Below are positions 28,503 through 39,540 of a DNA stretch of 64,000 bases, piece after piece. Below the pieces are notes generated by a model that was given only the letters and a program-made list of their open reading frames with translations, was not told the DNA's origin and did no database searches. Within the stretch, counting starts at the first letter, position 1; each line of letters opens with the position of its first letter. Source of the DNA: an uncultured Alphaproteobacteria bacterium (GTDB taxonomy: Bacteria > Pseudomonadota > Alphaproteobacteria > HIMB59). Location: contig CACCLU010000004.1 of the NCBI GenBank assembly GCA_902546975.1, forward strand, positions 1 to 64,000, written 5' to 3'. The position numbers and the translations under genes were made by a program.

Positions 28503-30044
28503 ATGAAAACTAAAAAACTAATTGTTATAATATTTAGTGCTGCACTAGGCATAAGTTTCCTATTTATTGGATTTGGATCCTATGTGGGTAAAAATTATGT
28601 TTTAAAAGTAGGAAACCAAAAAATATCAACATCTGAGTTTTCTAGAGCATATGAAAACTATAAATCAGAAAATGACCTTTCTAATTTATCAGAACAAGAG
28701 GAGTTATTTTCAAAAATTCAATTTACAAATGAATATGTAAATGAACTAGTTTTTCTTAATTATTTAGATGAAAAAATTAGTATAAGTGAAAACTCCAAAA
28801 AAGTAGTTTTAAAAAAATCTCTTAATAATGATGAAATGTTTAGAAATCTCGATGAAGCATCACTTCAAAATTACTTAAAAGAAATTGAGGGAAATATTTA
28901 TATTGATTTATTCAATGATAGCCTTGATGCGCAGGCATTAGTTAGTCACGAAATTAATCCAGATCTTCTGATTGAGAAGGAATTAAATATATATGAGATT
29001 AAGAATGACGATAATCTTCCCAATTATCAATTAGAGGAAGATTTTTACTCCAATTACGAATTATATGAAATATCAATAAATGAAATAAGTCTCAAAAATT
29101 ATATTCAAGAAGAACTACTAACTGATGACGTTATAAATGAATATTATGAGGCAAATATAAATAAATTTATTGAACCCAAAAATTATAGCTATGAACAAAT
29201 TATTTTAGATAATATTTCAAATAAAAATTTTAATGAGCTGAAACAGAGTGATGACTCTCAATTCAAATTATTCGAAAACGTTGATGAAAAATTAATTTTA
29301 CCTCAAATACTTGAAGCATTAGAAAAACTTAGCATAGGAGATGTGGGTAATAATATTAAAATTGGTGAAAAATACTTTTTTGTAAAACTTTTATCTCTTG
29401 AAGAAGAATATCAAAAGAAGTTAAAGGATGTTTATGATGATGTAGTGACGACTTTAACTAAATTAGAAATAGAAAATTTTATAATATCAAATGATATTAA
29501 AAATTTAGATAGCTATATTACAAATCAAATTTTCTTTAGTAATTCATTTAATTTTTTAGAAAATATTCCTGATCAATACAGTTTCATTAACTTTAATCAA
29601 TCATCTGGAGAAATAAAAAAAGATAATTTCCTATTTCAATTTAGTGTTAAAAAAATATTTAAGGAAGATCTACCATTTGATTTCAAAGAAAAATTTCTAA
29701 TTTCTTTTAGTAATTATAAAAAAAATACAGATATTTCGCATAATGATGAATTGTTAAAAAAAGCAGGAACAGTAAAAGTCAACTATTTCACTGACTCTCT
29801 AACTATAAAAAATAATTTAATTGAGCCAGAGATTTTAGAAAAAATAATTATTATTAAAAAAGATCAAAAATTAAAAGTAGTGTTGCCAAATGAAGTTATT
29901 TATTTAGATCTAAACTCACTTGGATCTATTGACTCTTTAAATATAAAACAAAATATAGTGAATTTAATATACTCAAAAATTATTAAAGAAATAAAAGATA
30001 CTCTAGATATAGAAGTTGATAACGAACAACTTTTACAACTTTAA
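28503..30044 (+). CDS. ppiD: PpiD/SurA-like periplasmic peptidyl-prolyl isomerase/chaperone
   Basis: ORF with start at MKTKKLIVIIFSAALG (28503): N-terminal TM anchor, VGNQKISTSEFSRAYENY SurA_N-like; between tpiA and trpE as in other alphaproteobacteria. Confidence 0.72.
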   Translation: MKTKKLIVIIFSAALGISFLFIGFGSYVGKNYVLKVGNQKISTSEFSRAYENYKSENDLSNLSEQEELFSKIQFTNEYVNELVFLNYLDEKISISENSKKVVLKKSLNNDEMFRNLDEASLQNYLKEIEGNIYIDLFNDSLDAQALVSHEINPDLLIEKELNIYEIKNDDNLPNYQLEEDFYSNYELYEISINEISLKNYIQEELLTDDVINEYYEANINKFIEPKNYSYEQIILDNISNKNFNELKQSDDSQFKLFENVDEKLILPQILEALEKLSIGDVGNNIKIGEKYFFVKLLSLEEEYQKKLKDVYDDVVTTLTKLEIENFIISNDIKNLDSYITNQIFFSNSFNFLENIPDQYSFINFNQSSGEIKKDNFLFQFSVKKIFKEDLPFDFKEKFLISFSNYKKNTDISHNDELLKKAGTVKVNYFTDSLTIKNNLIEPEILEKIIIIKKDQKLKVVLPNEVIYLDLNSLGSIDSLNIKQNIVNLIYSKIIKEIKDTLDIEVDNEQLLQL

Positions 30045-30045
30045 T

Positions 30046-31434
30046 ATGTATGTTCACGGTAAAAAAGTTTTTCTAGATACTGAAAATACTATTACAATTT
30101 ATAATAAACTTGCAAATAAATTCAAAGATGTCTCCATTTTAGAGTCAGTCATTGGGGGTGATAATAAAGGAAGATACTCTATTATTCTTTTTAATATATT
30201 ACAAAATGTTGAAATTTTTCATAATTATGTGCTTATAAATAATCAAAAGAAAAAAATTAAATCACCGGACTCATTTATAAGGGACATTTATAAAAATTTA
30301 AAAATTAAAACTATATATGATGAGAATATACCTCTACCAATATTTATCGGTAATGTATCATTTGATTTATGTAAATTTACCCTTCCAAAATTAATTTATA
30401 AGCCTGATAAGAATGAAATTGGAATACCACTGGCACACTTTGTAAAACCTAGAAATCTAATAATAATTGATAATGTGCTTAATGAGACACATTTAATTGA
30501 AGTTTCAAATATCAAGAAAAATCCAGTAAAATCAATTAAAAAATTAGAAAAAATACTTAAAGAACCTTTTTCCAAAAATAAAAAATTAAATTTCAGTAAA
30601 CTTAAAAAATTTAAAAACCATATTAAGAAAAAGGAATTTATTAAAAGAATTAAGGAAATTAAAAAAGATATTAAAGTTGGTGAAATATTTCAAGCTGTTC
30701 TTTCTCAAAGATTTTCAAATGACTATTTAATTGATCCATTTAATTTTTATAGAGCATTAAGATCAATTAATCCCTCACCTTATCTTGTATTTTTAAACCT
30801 AAAAAACTATCAAATTATCTGCTCTAGTCCTGAGACTATGATTAAAGTAAAAAATAAAGAAATCACACTTAGACCTATTGCCGGAACTAGAAGAAGGGGT
30901 AAAAATGAGATTGAAGATAATAATTTAAAAAATGAATTACTTAAGGATAAAAAAGAACTAGCTGAACATTTAATGCTAGTTGATTTAGGTAGAAATGATG
31001 TTGGTCAAATTTCAAAAAACAATACTGTAAAAGTAACTGAACAAAATATAATAGAGTATTATTCCCATGTAATGCATATAGTCAGTAATGTTACGGGAGA
31101 ATTAAAAAATAATTTAACACCTATAGATGTTCTCTTTGCTGGCTTGCCAGCAGGGACTGTTTCTGGAGCACCTAAAATTAGAGCATTAGAAATATTAGAA
31201 AAACATGAAGAAATTAATAGGGAATTTTATTCAGGTTCAGTTTTTTATTTAGATGCAAATGGAGATATGGATAGTTGTATTAATCTTAGAACTGCAATGA
31301 TTAAAAATAAAAAAATATATGCACAAAGTGGAGCGGGTATTGTTTTTGACAGCATACCTGAAAATGAACATAGTGAGTGTATCAATAAGGCTAGTGCTTT
31401 ATTTGAAGCTTACAATTTAGCTCATAAAATATAA
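30046..31434 (+). CDS. trpE: Anthranilate synthase component I
   Basis: ORF, start MYVHGKKV; LRPIAGTRRRGKNEIED, GRNDVGQIS, LPAGTVSGAPKIRALEI. Confidence 0.95.
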   Translation: MYVHGKKVFLDTENTITIYNKLANKFKDVSILESVIGGDNKGRYSIILFNILQNVEIFHNYVLINNQKKKIKSPDSFIRDIYKNLKIKTIYDENIPLPIFIGNVSFDLCKFTLPKLIYKPDKNEIGIPLAHFVKPRNLIIIDNVLNETHLIEVSNIKKNPVKSIKKLEKILKEPFSKNKKLNFSKLKKFKNHIKKKEFIKRIKEIKKDIKVGEIFQAVLSQRFSNDYLIDPFNFYRALRSINPSPYLVFLNLKNYQIICSSPETMIKVKNKEITLRPIAGTRRRGKNEIEDNNLKNELLKDKKELAEHLMLVDLGRNDVGQISKNNTVKVTEQNIIEYYSHVMHIVSNVTGELKNNLTPIDVLFAGLPAGTVSGAPKIRALEILEKHEEINREFYSGSVFYLDANGDMDSCINLRTAMIKNKKIYAQSGAGIVFDSIPENEHSECINKASALFEAYNLAHKI

Positions 31435-32003
31435 TGATAACCCTCATAGATAATTACGATAGCTTCACATATAATTTGTATCATTGTTTGAGTAAAAGAG
31501 ATCAAGTTTTGGTTATTAAAAATGACTTGATTTTAAAAAATATTGATAAAATTATTAATAGCAAAGGTGTTGTAATATCACCTGGACCAAGTAATCCATT
31601 TAATGCAGGAGAATGTCTTGAATTAGTCCATCAAATATACTCATTTATTCCAATATTAGGTGTTTGTTTAGGTCATCAAATTTTAGGAGTCTATTTTGGA
31701 GCTAAAATAGACACATTAAGTACACCAATGCATGGGAAAGTATCGAATTTAAAAAAAATAAATGAATGTAAAATATATAAAAATATTGATAAAAAATTCT
31801 GTGCAACTAGGTATCACTCTCTATACCTAAATAAAAATAATTTTCCTAAAAATTTAAAAATAACAAGCATTTCAGAAGATGATAAAATTATAATGAGTTT
31901 TAAACATGAATTATTTTCTATTTATGGAGTGCAATATCATCCTGAAAGTATCGAAACACTTGTGGGTTCAAAGATTTTAGAAAATTTTATGGATTGTATA
32001 TGA
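31434..32003 (+). CDS. trpG: Anthranilate synthase component II (glutamine amidotransferase)
   Basis: ORF; LIDNYDSFTYNL, VISPGPSNP, GVCLGHQ, GVQYHPES. Confidence 0.95.
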   Translation: MITLIDNYDSFTYNLYHCLSKRDQVLVIKNDLILKNIDKIINSKGVVISPGPSNPFNAGECLELVHQIYSFIPILGVCLGHQILGVYFGAKIDTLSTPMHGKVSNLKKINECKIYKNIDKKFCATRYHSLYLNKNNFPKNLKITSISEDDKIIMSFKHELFSIYGVQYHPESIETLVGSKILENFMDCI

Positions 32004-32983
32004 AATTTAAAATAGATGATTTAATAACTAAAAGGAATATTGAATATGCAATTAAGTATTTATTTGACTCAGATAATATTTCTCATCAAGCAATTATTAT
32101 TCATCAACTAAATAAATTAATAAATAATAGCGATATACTTTTATCTCTAAGAAAATTTATTTTTAAAAATTCTAATAAAATAAAACAATATCCTAATTCT
32201 TTGGACACATGCGGGACTGGAGGTGATGGGTTTAAGACATTAAATATATCAACAACAGTTGCTATATTGTTATCATCTGTTGAAATTCCAATTGCAAAAC
32301 ATGGTAATCGTGCTGCTAGCTCATTAAGTGGCTCTTCAGATATTATTTCTGAATTGAACATATCTAGTGAAAAAGATTCAAAGAAAATAATTAATAAAAT
32401 AACAAATGATAAATTTGTCTATTTAAATGCACCTTTTTTTTATCCAAATCTAAGTAAAGTTGGAGAAGTAAGAAAAAAATTAGGTATAAAAACGATATTT
32501 AATTATATGGGCCCCACATTAAATCCATTGGGCGCAAAATATCAAATATTAGGTACAGTGAATAAAAACTCAGCAGAAATTATGTTAAAAATACTATCTA
32601 AAATTAATAATAAAAATTCTACAATTTTTTTCTCAGATGATGGATTAGACGAAATAAGTATATTTGCTCCAACAAATTTTTATTTTAAAAGAGGAATAAA
32701 TATCACAAAAAAGAGGATATCTCATACTAAATATAAAAAGTACCTTTCATCTAGATTAAATTTTAAGGATATTAAAGGAAATACTCCCTCTTATAACGCA
32801 AACAGGCTGATTGAGTTATTTCAAGGAAAAAAAGATAGTTACAGAGATATAACTATTATTAATTCTATTTATGCTATGCAAACAATAAAACCCACTTATA
32901 AATTTGATGAATGCTATGATATATTAACTAATTCTCTTGATACGTCTAAGGCTCTAAATCATTTGAACAATATTAAAAAGTAA
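32000..32983 (+). CDS. trpD: Anthranilate phosphoribosyltransferase
   Basis: ORF; DTCGTGGDGFKTLNISTTVA, KHGNRAASSLSGSSD, GPTLNPLGA. Confidence 0.95.
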   Translation: MKFKIDDLITKRNIEYAIKYLFDSDNISHQAIIIHQLNKLINNSDILLSLRKFIFKNSNKIKQYPNSLDTCGTGGDGFKTLNISTTVAILLSSVEIPIAKHGNRAASSLSGSSDIISELNISSEKDSKKIINKITNDKFVYLNAPFFYPNLSKVGEVRKKLGIKTIFNYMGPTLNPLGAKYQILGTVNKNSAEIMLKILSKINNKNSTIFFSDDGLDEISIFAPTNFYFKRGINITKKRISHTKYKKYLSSRLNFKDIKGNTPSYNANRLIELFQGKKDSYRDITIINSIYAMQTIKPTYKFDECYDILTNSLDTSKALNHLNNIKK

Positions 32984-33753
32984 TGAATATTTTAGATAAA
33001 ATAGTTCTAGAAAAAATTAACCATACAGAATATTTAAGTCAAAAAATAAATAAAAAAAAGAATTTTAAATATAAAAAGTCAAAATACTTTCTTAGTGCAA
33101 TAGAAAGCAATATACATATTAATAAAAATGCTCTTATAGCTGAATTTAAAAGATATAGCCCTTCAGTAAAAAATTTTAATAAAATAAAGTATATTCAGGA
33201 TATTCTCGAACAATATCATAAATCAAAATGTTGTTGTATATCCATCTTAACCGACAAAAATTTTGGTGGAAGTTTAAATGATATAACGATAGCAAGAAAA
33301 ATTACTGATAAACCTATTATAAGAAAAGATTTTATAATTAATGAAACACAAGTATTTGAAACTAAAGAATTTGGTGCAGATGCTGTATTATTAATTGCAA
33401 AAATTTTATCTAAATCAAATATAAAAAAATTATATGATTTGGCAATTGATATTGGTTTAGATGTATTAATAGAGATTGAAAATATTTCTGAAGCAACGAA
33501 AATTGAGGGTATAGATGCAAAATTGATCGGAATCAATAATAGAAATCTTAAAGAACAAAAGATTGATATAAATAAATCTATAAAGCTATCTAAAATATTA
33601 AAAAATAAAATTATAATTAGCGAAAGTGGAGTTACAGTTTCAAATATAAAAAAAATTAAAAAAGAAAGTGTAATATCTTCTTTTTTAATAGGCGGTAGTA
33701 TTTTAAAAAATGATAATAAAATTAAATATATTAATAGATTATACGAGGCTTAA
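32983..33753 (+). CDS. trpC: Indole-3-glycerol phosphate synthase
   Basis: ORF; IAEFKRYSPSVKNF, RKDFIINETQVFE, IGINNRNL, ISESGV. Confidence 0.94.
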   Translation: MNILDKIVLEKINHTEYLSQKINKKKNFKYKKSKYFLSAIESNIHINKNALIAEFKRYSPSVKNFNKIKYIQDILEQYHKSKCCCISILTDKNFGGSLNDITIARKITDKPIIRKDFIINETQVFETKEFGADAVLLIAKILSKSNIKKLYDLAIDIGLDVLIEIENISEATKIEGIDAKLIGINNRNLKEQKIDINKSIKLSKILKNKIIISESGVTVSNIKKIKKESVISSFLIGGSILKNDNKIKYINRLYEA

Positions 33754-34217
33754 TGAGTTTATCACACTTCAATAAAAAAAATAAAAATATTGAAATGGTT
33801 GATATATCAAAAAAAAATAAAACAAAAAGATATGCAGAGGCAAGATCTTTAATAGAAATTGACAAAAAACTTTATTCAATAATTAAAGGTGATAAAGAAT
33901 TAAAAAATAATTTATTTAACACTGCCAAAATTGCAGGTATCTATGCTGCAAAGAATACTTCACACCAGATACCTTTAACACACAATATACCAATAGATTA
34001 TGTTTCTTTGTCCCTTAATTTAAGAGATGAGGAATATATAGAAATTAAAAGTGTTGTGAAATCAAACTACTCAACAGGATTAGAAATAGAAGCCTTAAAT
34101 TCTGTTTCGTGTGCCTCTATTACAACTTTTGATATGCTTAAATCTTATAAAAAAAAGATAACTATTAAGAAAATCGAAATAATAAAAAAAAGAGGAGGTA
34201 AAAATAATATTGGATGA
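33753..34217 (+). CDS. moaC: Cyclic pyranopterin monophosphate synthase
   Basis: ORF; NIEMVDISKKNKTKRYAEA, AGIYAAKNTSHQIPLTHNIP. Confidence 0.94.
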   Translation: MSLSHFNKKNKNIEMVDISKKNKTKRYAEARSLIEIDKKLYSIIKGDKELKNNLFNTAKIAGIYAAKNTSHQIPLTHNIPIDYVSLSLNLRDEEYIEIKSVVKSNYSTGLEIEALNSVSCASITTFDMLKSYKKKITIKKIEIIKKRGGKNNIG

Positions 34218-35328
34218 TATTTTTAAGACAATTAAATTAATCTCAAGTCATCTTCCAAAAAATAGATTTTCATCAATTTTAAGTCAAAACTTAAATAATA
34301 ATCATTTAATCAAATCTAATATAGTGATTAAGAAGAATATACCTCCTCAAAATCAATCATCAATGGATGGTATAGCAATTACAAATGTAGGAAAAAAATT
34401 TAAAATAGTTGGAAAATCAAAATTAAATATTTTTAATAAAATAAAGGTAAATTTAAATGAGTGTTTAATTGTAAAAACTGGGTCACTAATTCCTGATAAT
34501 ATAAAATATATAGTTCCCCAAGAGCAAATTTATATAAATAAAGGGAATGCTTATGTATTTAATTTTAATAAAAATAATAAATTTATCAGAAAAAAGGGAC
34601 ATATCTTCAAAAAAGGTAATAAAATAAACTTTCAAAATAAATATCTATCTTTTTATGAATTAAGCAGTATAAGAAGCCTTAAAAATCTAAAAGTCAAAAT
34701 ACTAAAACCATTAAAATTTAAAATTATTTCAACAGGTAGCGAATTTACCAAAGATCATTTTATTCTCCCTACTAATGGTTATTATTTAAATAATTTTATA
34801 AAAAAGAATAATCATATTATTGATAAGAATATACATATAAAAGACGATCAAAAATTTTTACTAAAAGAAATAAACAATTCTAAATCAGATATTACAGTTA
34901 TTATTGGGGGCACAGGTAAAAGTAAAGATGATATTAATTTTGAAAATTTTAATTTAATTATTGATGGTCTTGATTTAAAACCAGGTAGACCTTTTAAATT
35001 ATTTATAAAGAAAAATAAAATTTATATGTTTTTTCCTGGAAACCCTTGTTCTTCCTTTGTATTGACCAATATAATAATTAAATCATTAATCGAGATTTAT
35101 AATAATAGAAAATCGCAGATTAAATATGATTTAATAGATATCAATAAAGTCAAATTTAATTTTAAAAGTTTGAAAAGGAAATCTTTTTTATTTGGCTTAA
35201 GAGATCAAAAAAGTATTAAAATATTTAATAATCAAGAAAGTTCTAATTTAAAAAATATATTGTATGCAAACTGTCTGATTTATTATGATAGAACTAATAA
35301 ACTAAGGTTATATCAAATAAATGACTAA
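34210..35328 (+). CDS. moeA: Molybdopterin molybdenumtransferase (short, divergent)
   Basis: ORF 372 aa; NQSSMDGIAI, ISTGSEFTKD, IIGGTGKSKDDINF, LKPGRPFK...FFPGNPCSSFV. Confidence 0.88.
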   Translation: MDDIFKTIKLISSHLPKNRFSSILSQNLNNNHLIKSNIVIKKNIPPQNQSSMDGIAITNVGKKFKIVGKSKLNIFNKIKVNLNECLIVKTGSLIPDNIKYIVPQEQIYINKGNAYVFNFNKNNKFIRKKGHIFKKGNKINFQNKYLSFYELSSIRSLKNLKVKILKPLKFKIISTGSEFTKDHFILPTNGYYLNNFIKKNNHIIDKNIHIKDDQKFLLKEINNSKSDITVIIGGTGKSKDDINFENFNLIIDGLDLKPGRPFKLFIKKNKIYMFFPGNPCSSFVLTNIIIKSLIEIYNNRKSQIKYDLIDINKVKFNFKSLKRKSFLFGLRDQKSIKIFNNQESSNLKNILYANCLIYYDRTNKLRLYQIND

Positions 35329-35899
35329 AAATGCCAAAAAGCTTTTAGATTTTTTGAGAAAATATATTGAGAAAAACAAAATATCTCCTAATTATGAGGA
35401 AATGAAAGAGCACATGGGTTTAAAGTCTAAATCTTCCATATTCCAGTATTTAGAATATTTAGAAGAACAAGGTCACATAAAAAAAGACAAATTAAAATCC
35501 AGGACTATTGAATTAAATAATTTAATTCCTTTTTATAATGCGATATCTGCGGGCAAACCTATAGATAGTTTGAGTCAACAAATAGAATATATTGATGTAA
35601 ATAGTTTTATAAAAACAAATAAAAGGAACTGTGTCGCTTGTAAAGTAAGTGGTAATTCAATGGAGTCATATGGTATTTTTGAGGATGATATAATTATATT
35701 AGAGAAAGTTACAAATTATAGTTCAAATGATATTCATGCTATTCAGATAGATGATAGTGAAATAACTCTAAAAAAAATTAAATTAATCAAAGATGAAATT
35801 GAAATATTTGGCGACCATAAAAATTTTTCATCAATTAAATATAGAAAAGATAGGATTAAAATATTGGGTAAGATGATTAATTTAGTCAGAAAATATTAA
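35321..35899 (+). CDS. lexA: SOS repressor LexA
   Basis: ORF 192 aa; wHTH N-domain, cleavage site AISAGKPI, catalytic SGNSMESYGI and ITLKKIK lysine. Confidence 0.92.
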   Translation: MTKNAKKLLDFLRKYIEKNKISPNYEEMKEHMGLKSKSSIFQYLEYLEEQGHIKKDKLKSRTIELNNLIPFYNAISAGKPIDSLSQQIEYIDVNSFIKTNKRNCVACKVSGNSMESYGIFEDDIIILEKVTNYSSNDIHAIQIDDSEITLKKIKLIKDEIEIFGDHKNFSSIKYRKDRIKILGKMINLVRKY

Positions 35900-37134
35900 T
35901 GATAATCACTAGATTCGCACCCTCACCTACTGGAAATTTTCATATGGGAAGTTTAAGGACTGCAATTTACAATTTTTTATTTGCAAAAAAAAATAAAGGA
36001 AAATTTCTTTTAAGAATAGAAGACACAGATAAGGAAAGATCAAAAAAAATATATGAAGAAGAAATATTAAAAATATTTAATACATTTAAACTTCAATATG
36101 ACAATCTTAGTTATCAATCTAAAAATTTAGGTATTCATCAAGAATATTTAGAAAAACTGATGTCAAATGATATGGCGTATCGTTCAAAGGATGGTCCTTA
36201 TAAGTTCAGAGTGAACAGAGATAATGAATTTTTTGAGTATGATGATTTAATATTAGGAAAAATTAAAGTACCATCTAATACTATAGAAGATTTTTCAATT
36301 GCAAGATCTGACAAAAGCCCAACTTTTATATTATCAAACTTAGTTGACGATAATTTAGAGAATGTGACTAATGTCATTCGTGGAAACGATCATACTACTA
36401 ATTCAATTAAACAAATTATGATGTCCGATGCTTTAAATTTTAAAGATATAAAATATGCACATATACCCCTAATACATGACATCAATGGCAAAAAATTATC
36501 AAAAAGAAATAATATAACCAACGTAAACGATTATTTGAATGAAGGTTACCTCTCAGATTCAATATTTAATTTTATAATTAAATTAGGTAATAATTTCAAT
36601 GATATTGAATATTTAGATATTGAAGATGCAATTGAAAATTTTAATTTATCTAAAACAGTTTTATCACCGGCTAAATTTGATATTGAAAAGTTAGATTTCA
36701 TTAATCGTCATTATTTAAATAAATTATCTTTTATAGAATTTAAAAATTTTTTAGAGAAGGACATAGAAAAAAAAGTATCTAATTTTAAGTTGGAACATGT
36801 TTACATAGATATATTAGAAAGATGTAATAAATTTACTGATATCAATATAGAAGTATCAAAACTATTGAATTTTTTTGAAAAAAAAATTGTCCTTGAAATT
36901 GATGAAAATGAAAAAGATTTAATTAAAAGAATTTATTCAATTATTAATAGTTTGCATGATAATGATAATGCTTTATTAATGCTTGAAAAAAATGACTTAC
37001 CTCTTAAGAAAATAGGAAAGATTATTAGAAAAATTACTGTAAATTTTGAGTCCAAAATACCAATTGAAAAAATTTTTTTATTCTTTGGTATTGAAAAAGT
37101 GAAAGAAAAGTTATTATTATACTTATATGATTGA
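35899..37134 (+). CDS. gltX: Glutamyl-tRNA synthetase
   Basis: ORF 411 aa; [45 protein letters not shown]. Confidence 0.93.
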   Translation: MIITRFAPSPTGNFHMGSLRTAIYNFLFAKKNKGKFLLRIEDTDKERSKKIYEEEILKIFNTFKLQYDNLSYQSKNLGIHQEYLEKLMSNDMAYRSKDGPYKFRVNRDNEFFEYDDLILGKIKVPSNTIEDFSIARSDKSPTFILSNLVDDNLENVTNVIRGNDHTTNSIKQIMMSDALNFKDIKYAHIPLIHDINGKKLSKRNNITNVNDYLNEGYLSDSIFNFIIKLGNNFNDIEYLDIEDAIENFNLSKTVLSPAKFDIEKLDFINRHYLNKLSFIEFKNFLEKDIEKKVSNFKLEHVYIDILERCNKFTDINIEVSKLLNFFEKKIVLEIDENEKDLIKRIYSIINSLHDNDNALLMLEKNDLPLKKIGKIIRKITVNFESKIPIEKIFLFFGIEKVKEKLLLYLYD

Positions 37135-38482
37135 TGAAAAACGATTTAAATTAGTCGATACTAAAACCGGTAAAGAGTATGAGTTCGATGGGATTAAAGG
37201 GTCTATTGGGCCAGATGTAATTAACATATCATCACTTTATAGGAAGACAGGTCTATTTACTTATGACCCTGGTTTTACATCAACTGCAGCTTGTAATTCT
37301 AAAATAACATACATTGATGGCGAAAAAGGTATTCTTCAATATAGAGGTTATCCTATTGAGGAACTTGCAAATAATAGTTCTCATCTAGAAGTTTGTTACT
37401 TACTTATGCATGGTGAGTTGCCATCAGAGAGTGATAAAAATGAATTTGAAGAAATAATTAAAAACCACACATTACTAAATGAACAAATAATTCAATTTTA
37501 TAGGGGTTTCAGAAGAGATGCACACCCTATGGCCATGATGATTGGAATTGTTGGAGCTTTGTCGTCATTTTATCATGACTCTTTAAATATTGAAGATCCT
37601 GAGCATAGAATGATTGCTTCACATAGAATTTTAGCAAAGATGCCAACAATTGCTGCAATGGCTTATAAATACTCTGTGGGTCAACCTTTTGTTTATCCTG
37701 TTAACAAACTTAATTACGCAGATAATTTTTTACATATGTGCTTCGCAACACCAACAAAGGAATATGAAATAAATCCACTCTTTTCAAAAATAATGGATCA
37801 AATCTTCATTCTTCATGCTGATCACGAACAAAATGCTTCAACGTCAACTGTAAGAACTGCTGGCTCATCTCTGGCAAACCCATATGCTTGCTTATCAGCT
37901 GGTATTTCATCACTTTGGGGGAAATCTCACGGTGGTGCAAACGAAGCTGTAATAGATATGATTGATGAAATAGTTTTAAATGATTTAAAACCTAAAGTCT
38001 TTATAGAAGAAGTTAAAAATAAAAAAAATAAAATAAGATTGATGGGTTTTGGACATAGAGTGTATAAAAGTTATGACCCAAGAGCTAAAGTTTTAAAGAA
38101 AAGCACAGAAGATTTATTTAAGGATTTAAAAATTAAATCAAAAGAACTTGAAATAGCTAAAGAAATTGAAGAATTAGCTTTAAATGACTCTTATTTTAAA
38201 GAAAAAAATTTATATCCAAATGTTGATTTTTACTCAGGAATTCTTTTAAAAGCACTAAATATTCCTACTTCAATGTTTACACCAATTTTTGCAGTTGGAA
38301 GAACAGTAGGCTGGCTGTCACAATGGAAAGAAATGATAGAAGACAAAGAATTTAAAATAACTAGACCCAGACAATTATTTACCGGAGATAAAGATAAGTC
38401 CTATAAAAAAGTCCCTGATAGAGAGAAAAAATCAATATTTAATTTATTATGGCTTAAGAAAACTTTTCTAAATAATCAGTAA
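37127..38482 (+). CDS. gltA: Citrate synthase
   Basis: ORF 451 aa; [47 protein letters not shown]. Confidence 0.96.
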   Translation: MIDEKRFKLVDTKTGKEYEFDGIKGSIGPDVINISSLYRKTGLFTYDPGFTSTAACNSKITYIDGEKGILQYRGYPIEELANNSSHLEVCYLLMHGELPSESDKNEFEEIIKNHTLLNEQIIQFYRGFRRDAHPMAMMIGIVGALSSFYHDSLNIEDPEHRMIASHRILAKMPTIAAMAYKYSVGQPFVYPVNKLNYADNFLHMCFATPTKEYEINPLFSKIMDQIFILHADHEQNASTSTVRTAGSSLANPYACLSAGISSLWGKSHGGANEAVIDMIDEIVLNDLKPKVFIEEVKNKKNKIRLMGFGHRVYKSYDPRAKVLKKSTEDLFKDLKIKSKELEIAKEIEELALNDSYFKEKNLYPNVDFYSGILLKALNIPTSMFTPIFAVGRTVGWLSQWKEMIEDKEFKITRPRQLFTGDKDKSYKKVPDREKKSIFNLLWLKKTFLNNQ

Positions 38483-39539
38483 TTATACTTGAACGAAAGT
38501 TTTCAAAATTGCTACTTTTAATCCCATCAAACATATTTTTTCTATAATTATAAAGTTTATCTTTATTTAATTTTAAATTTGTAAAAAAATTCGACAAGTT
38601 AGTGACTGTAAAATCATTTTGTATAAACTCTTTTACAATTTCTTTTTTATTGAAAATATTCACTAATGATAAATATTTAGATCTTACAAACAATTTAAAG
38701 ATAAAATAATTTATAATATTTGCTTTATAAAATATTATGTGTGGTATATTTGAAAAACATAGTTCCAAATGAACAGTCCCAGAACAAGCAAAAGCAAAGT
38801 CTAGTTTAGATATTTTTTTATAATAAAAATTATCATTCAAATGTATTTGTATATTAGAATTGTCTTTAAAGTAGTTTTTTATAAATTCATGATATTCATT
38901 TGTAACAAAAAAATTAAAAACAAGATCTTTATAATTATTAAGATTTAAAAGTAATTTCTTAATTATAGGAATATTTTTAAGTATTTCTTGTTTTCTACTA
39001 CCTAAAAATATACCAATATTATAGATATCAATGTAATCACTAGAATAGTAGGTTTTGTTCTTTAAAGGATGTCCGATATACTCATAGATATCTGAGTTGT
39101 AATATTTTTTTTCAATACTAAATATTGAAAAAATCTTATCAAAATTTCTATTAATAAAGTTTGCTTTACTTGACTTCCAGATAAAAACTGATGGGCCTAC
39201 AATTTGACAATATTTTATTTTATTTGATTTGAATTTTTGAATATAAAATTTTGAAAAATCAAATGAATCTACAAAGAAAATATGAGTAAATAAATATATA
39301 TCAACAATTTCTTTAATTTTAATTCTGAGATTAAAAAGATATTTTAAATTACGAACAATATCTACAAATCCCATAATAGGGTTAATTTTTATATTTGTTA
39401 AATCATTAAATTCTAGAAAGTCATCATCCATACCAAAAGTAAATATTTGATTTTTATTAATTTTAAAAAAATTATCATCAAGTATTGATTTAACAATTTG
39501 TCTTCCAGATTGTTCAAGTGTTATAAATAAAATCTTCAT
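38454..39539 (-). CDS. lpxB: Lipid-A-disaccharide synthase
   Basis: ORF 361 aa; [38 protein letters not shown]; end of lpx cluster. Confidence 0.88.
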   Translation of the reverse strand: MKILFITLEQSGRQIVKSILDDNFFKINKNQIFTFGMDDDFLEFNDLTNIKINPIMGFVDIVRNLKYLFNLRIKIKEIVDIYLFTHIFFVDSFDFSKFYIQKFKSNKIKYCQIVGPSVFIWKSSKANFINRNFDKIFSIFSIEKKYYNSDIYEYIGHPLKNKTYYSSDYIDIYNIGIFLGSRKQEILKNIPIIKKLLLNLNNYKDLVFNFFVTNEYHEFIKNYFKDNSNIQIHLNDNFYYKKISKLDFAFACSGTVHLELCFSNIPHIIFYKANIINYFIFKLFVRSKYLSLVNIFNKKEIVKEFIQNDFTVTNLSNFFTNLKLNKDKLYNYRKNMFDGIKSSNFENFRSSIITDYLEKFS

Positions 39540-39540
39540 C

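Noticed and set aside
33216-33536. 106-aa minus ORF
   Set aside because: Antisense to trpC; shadow ORF.
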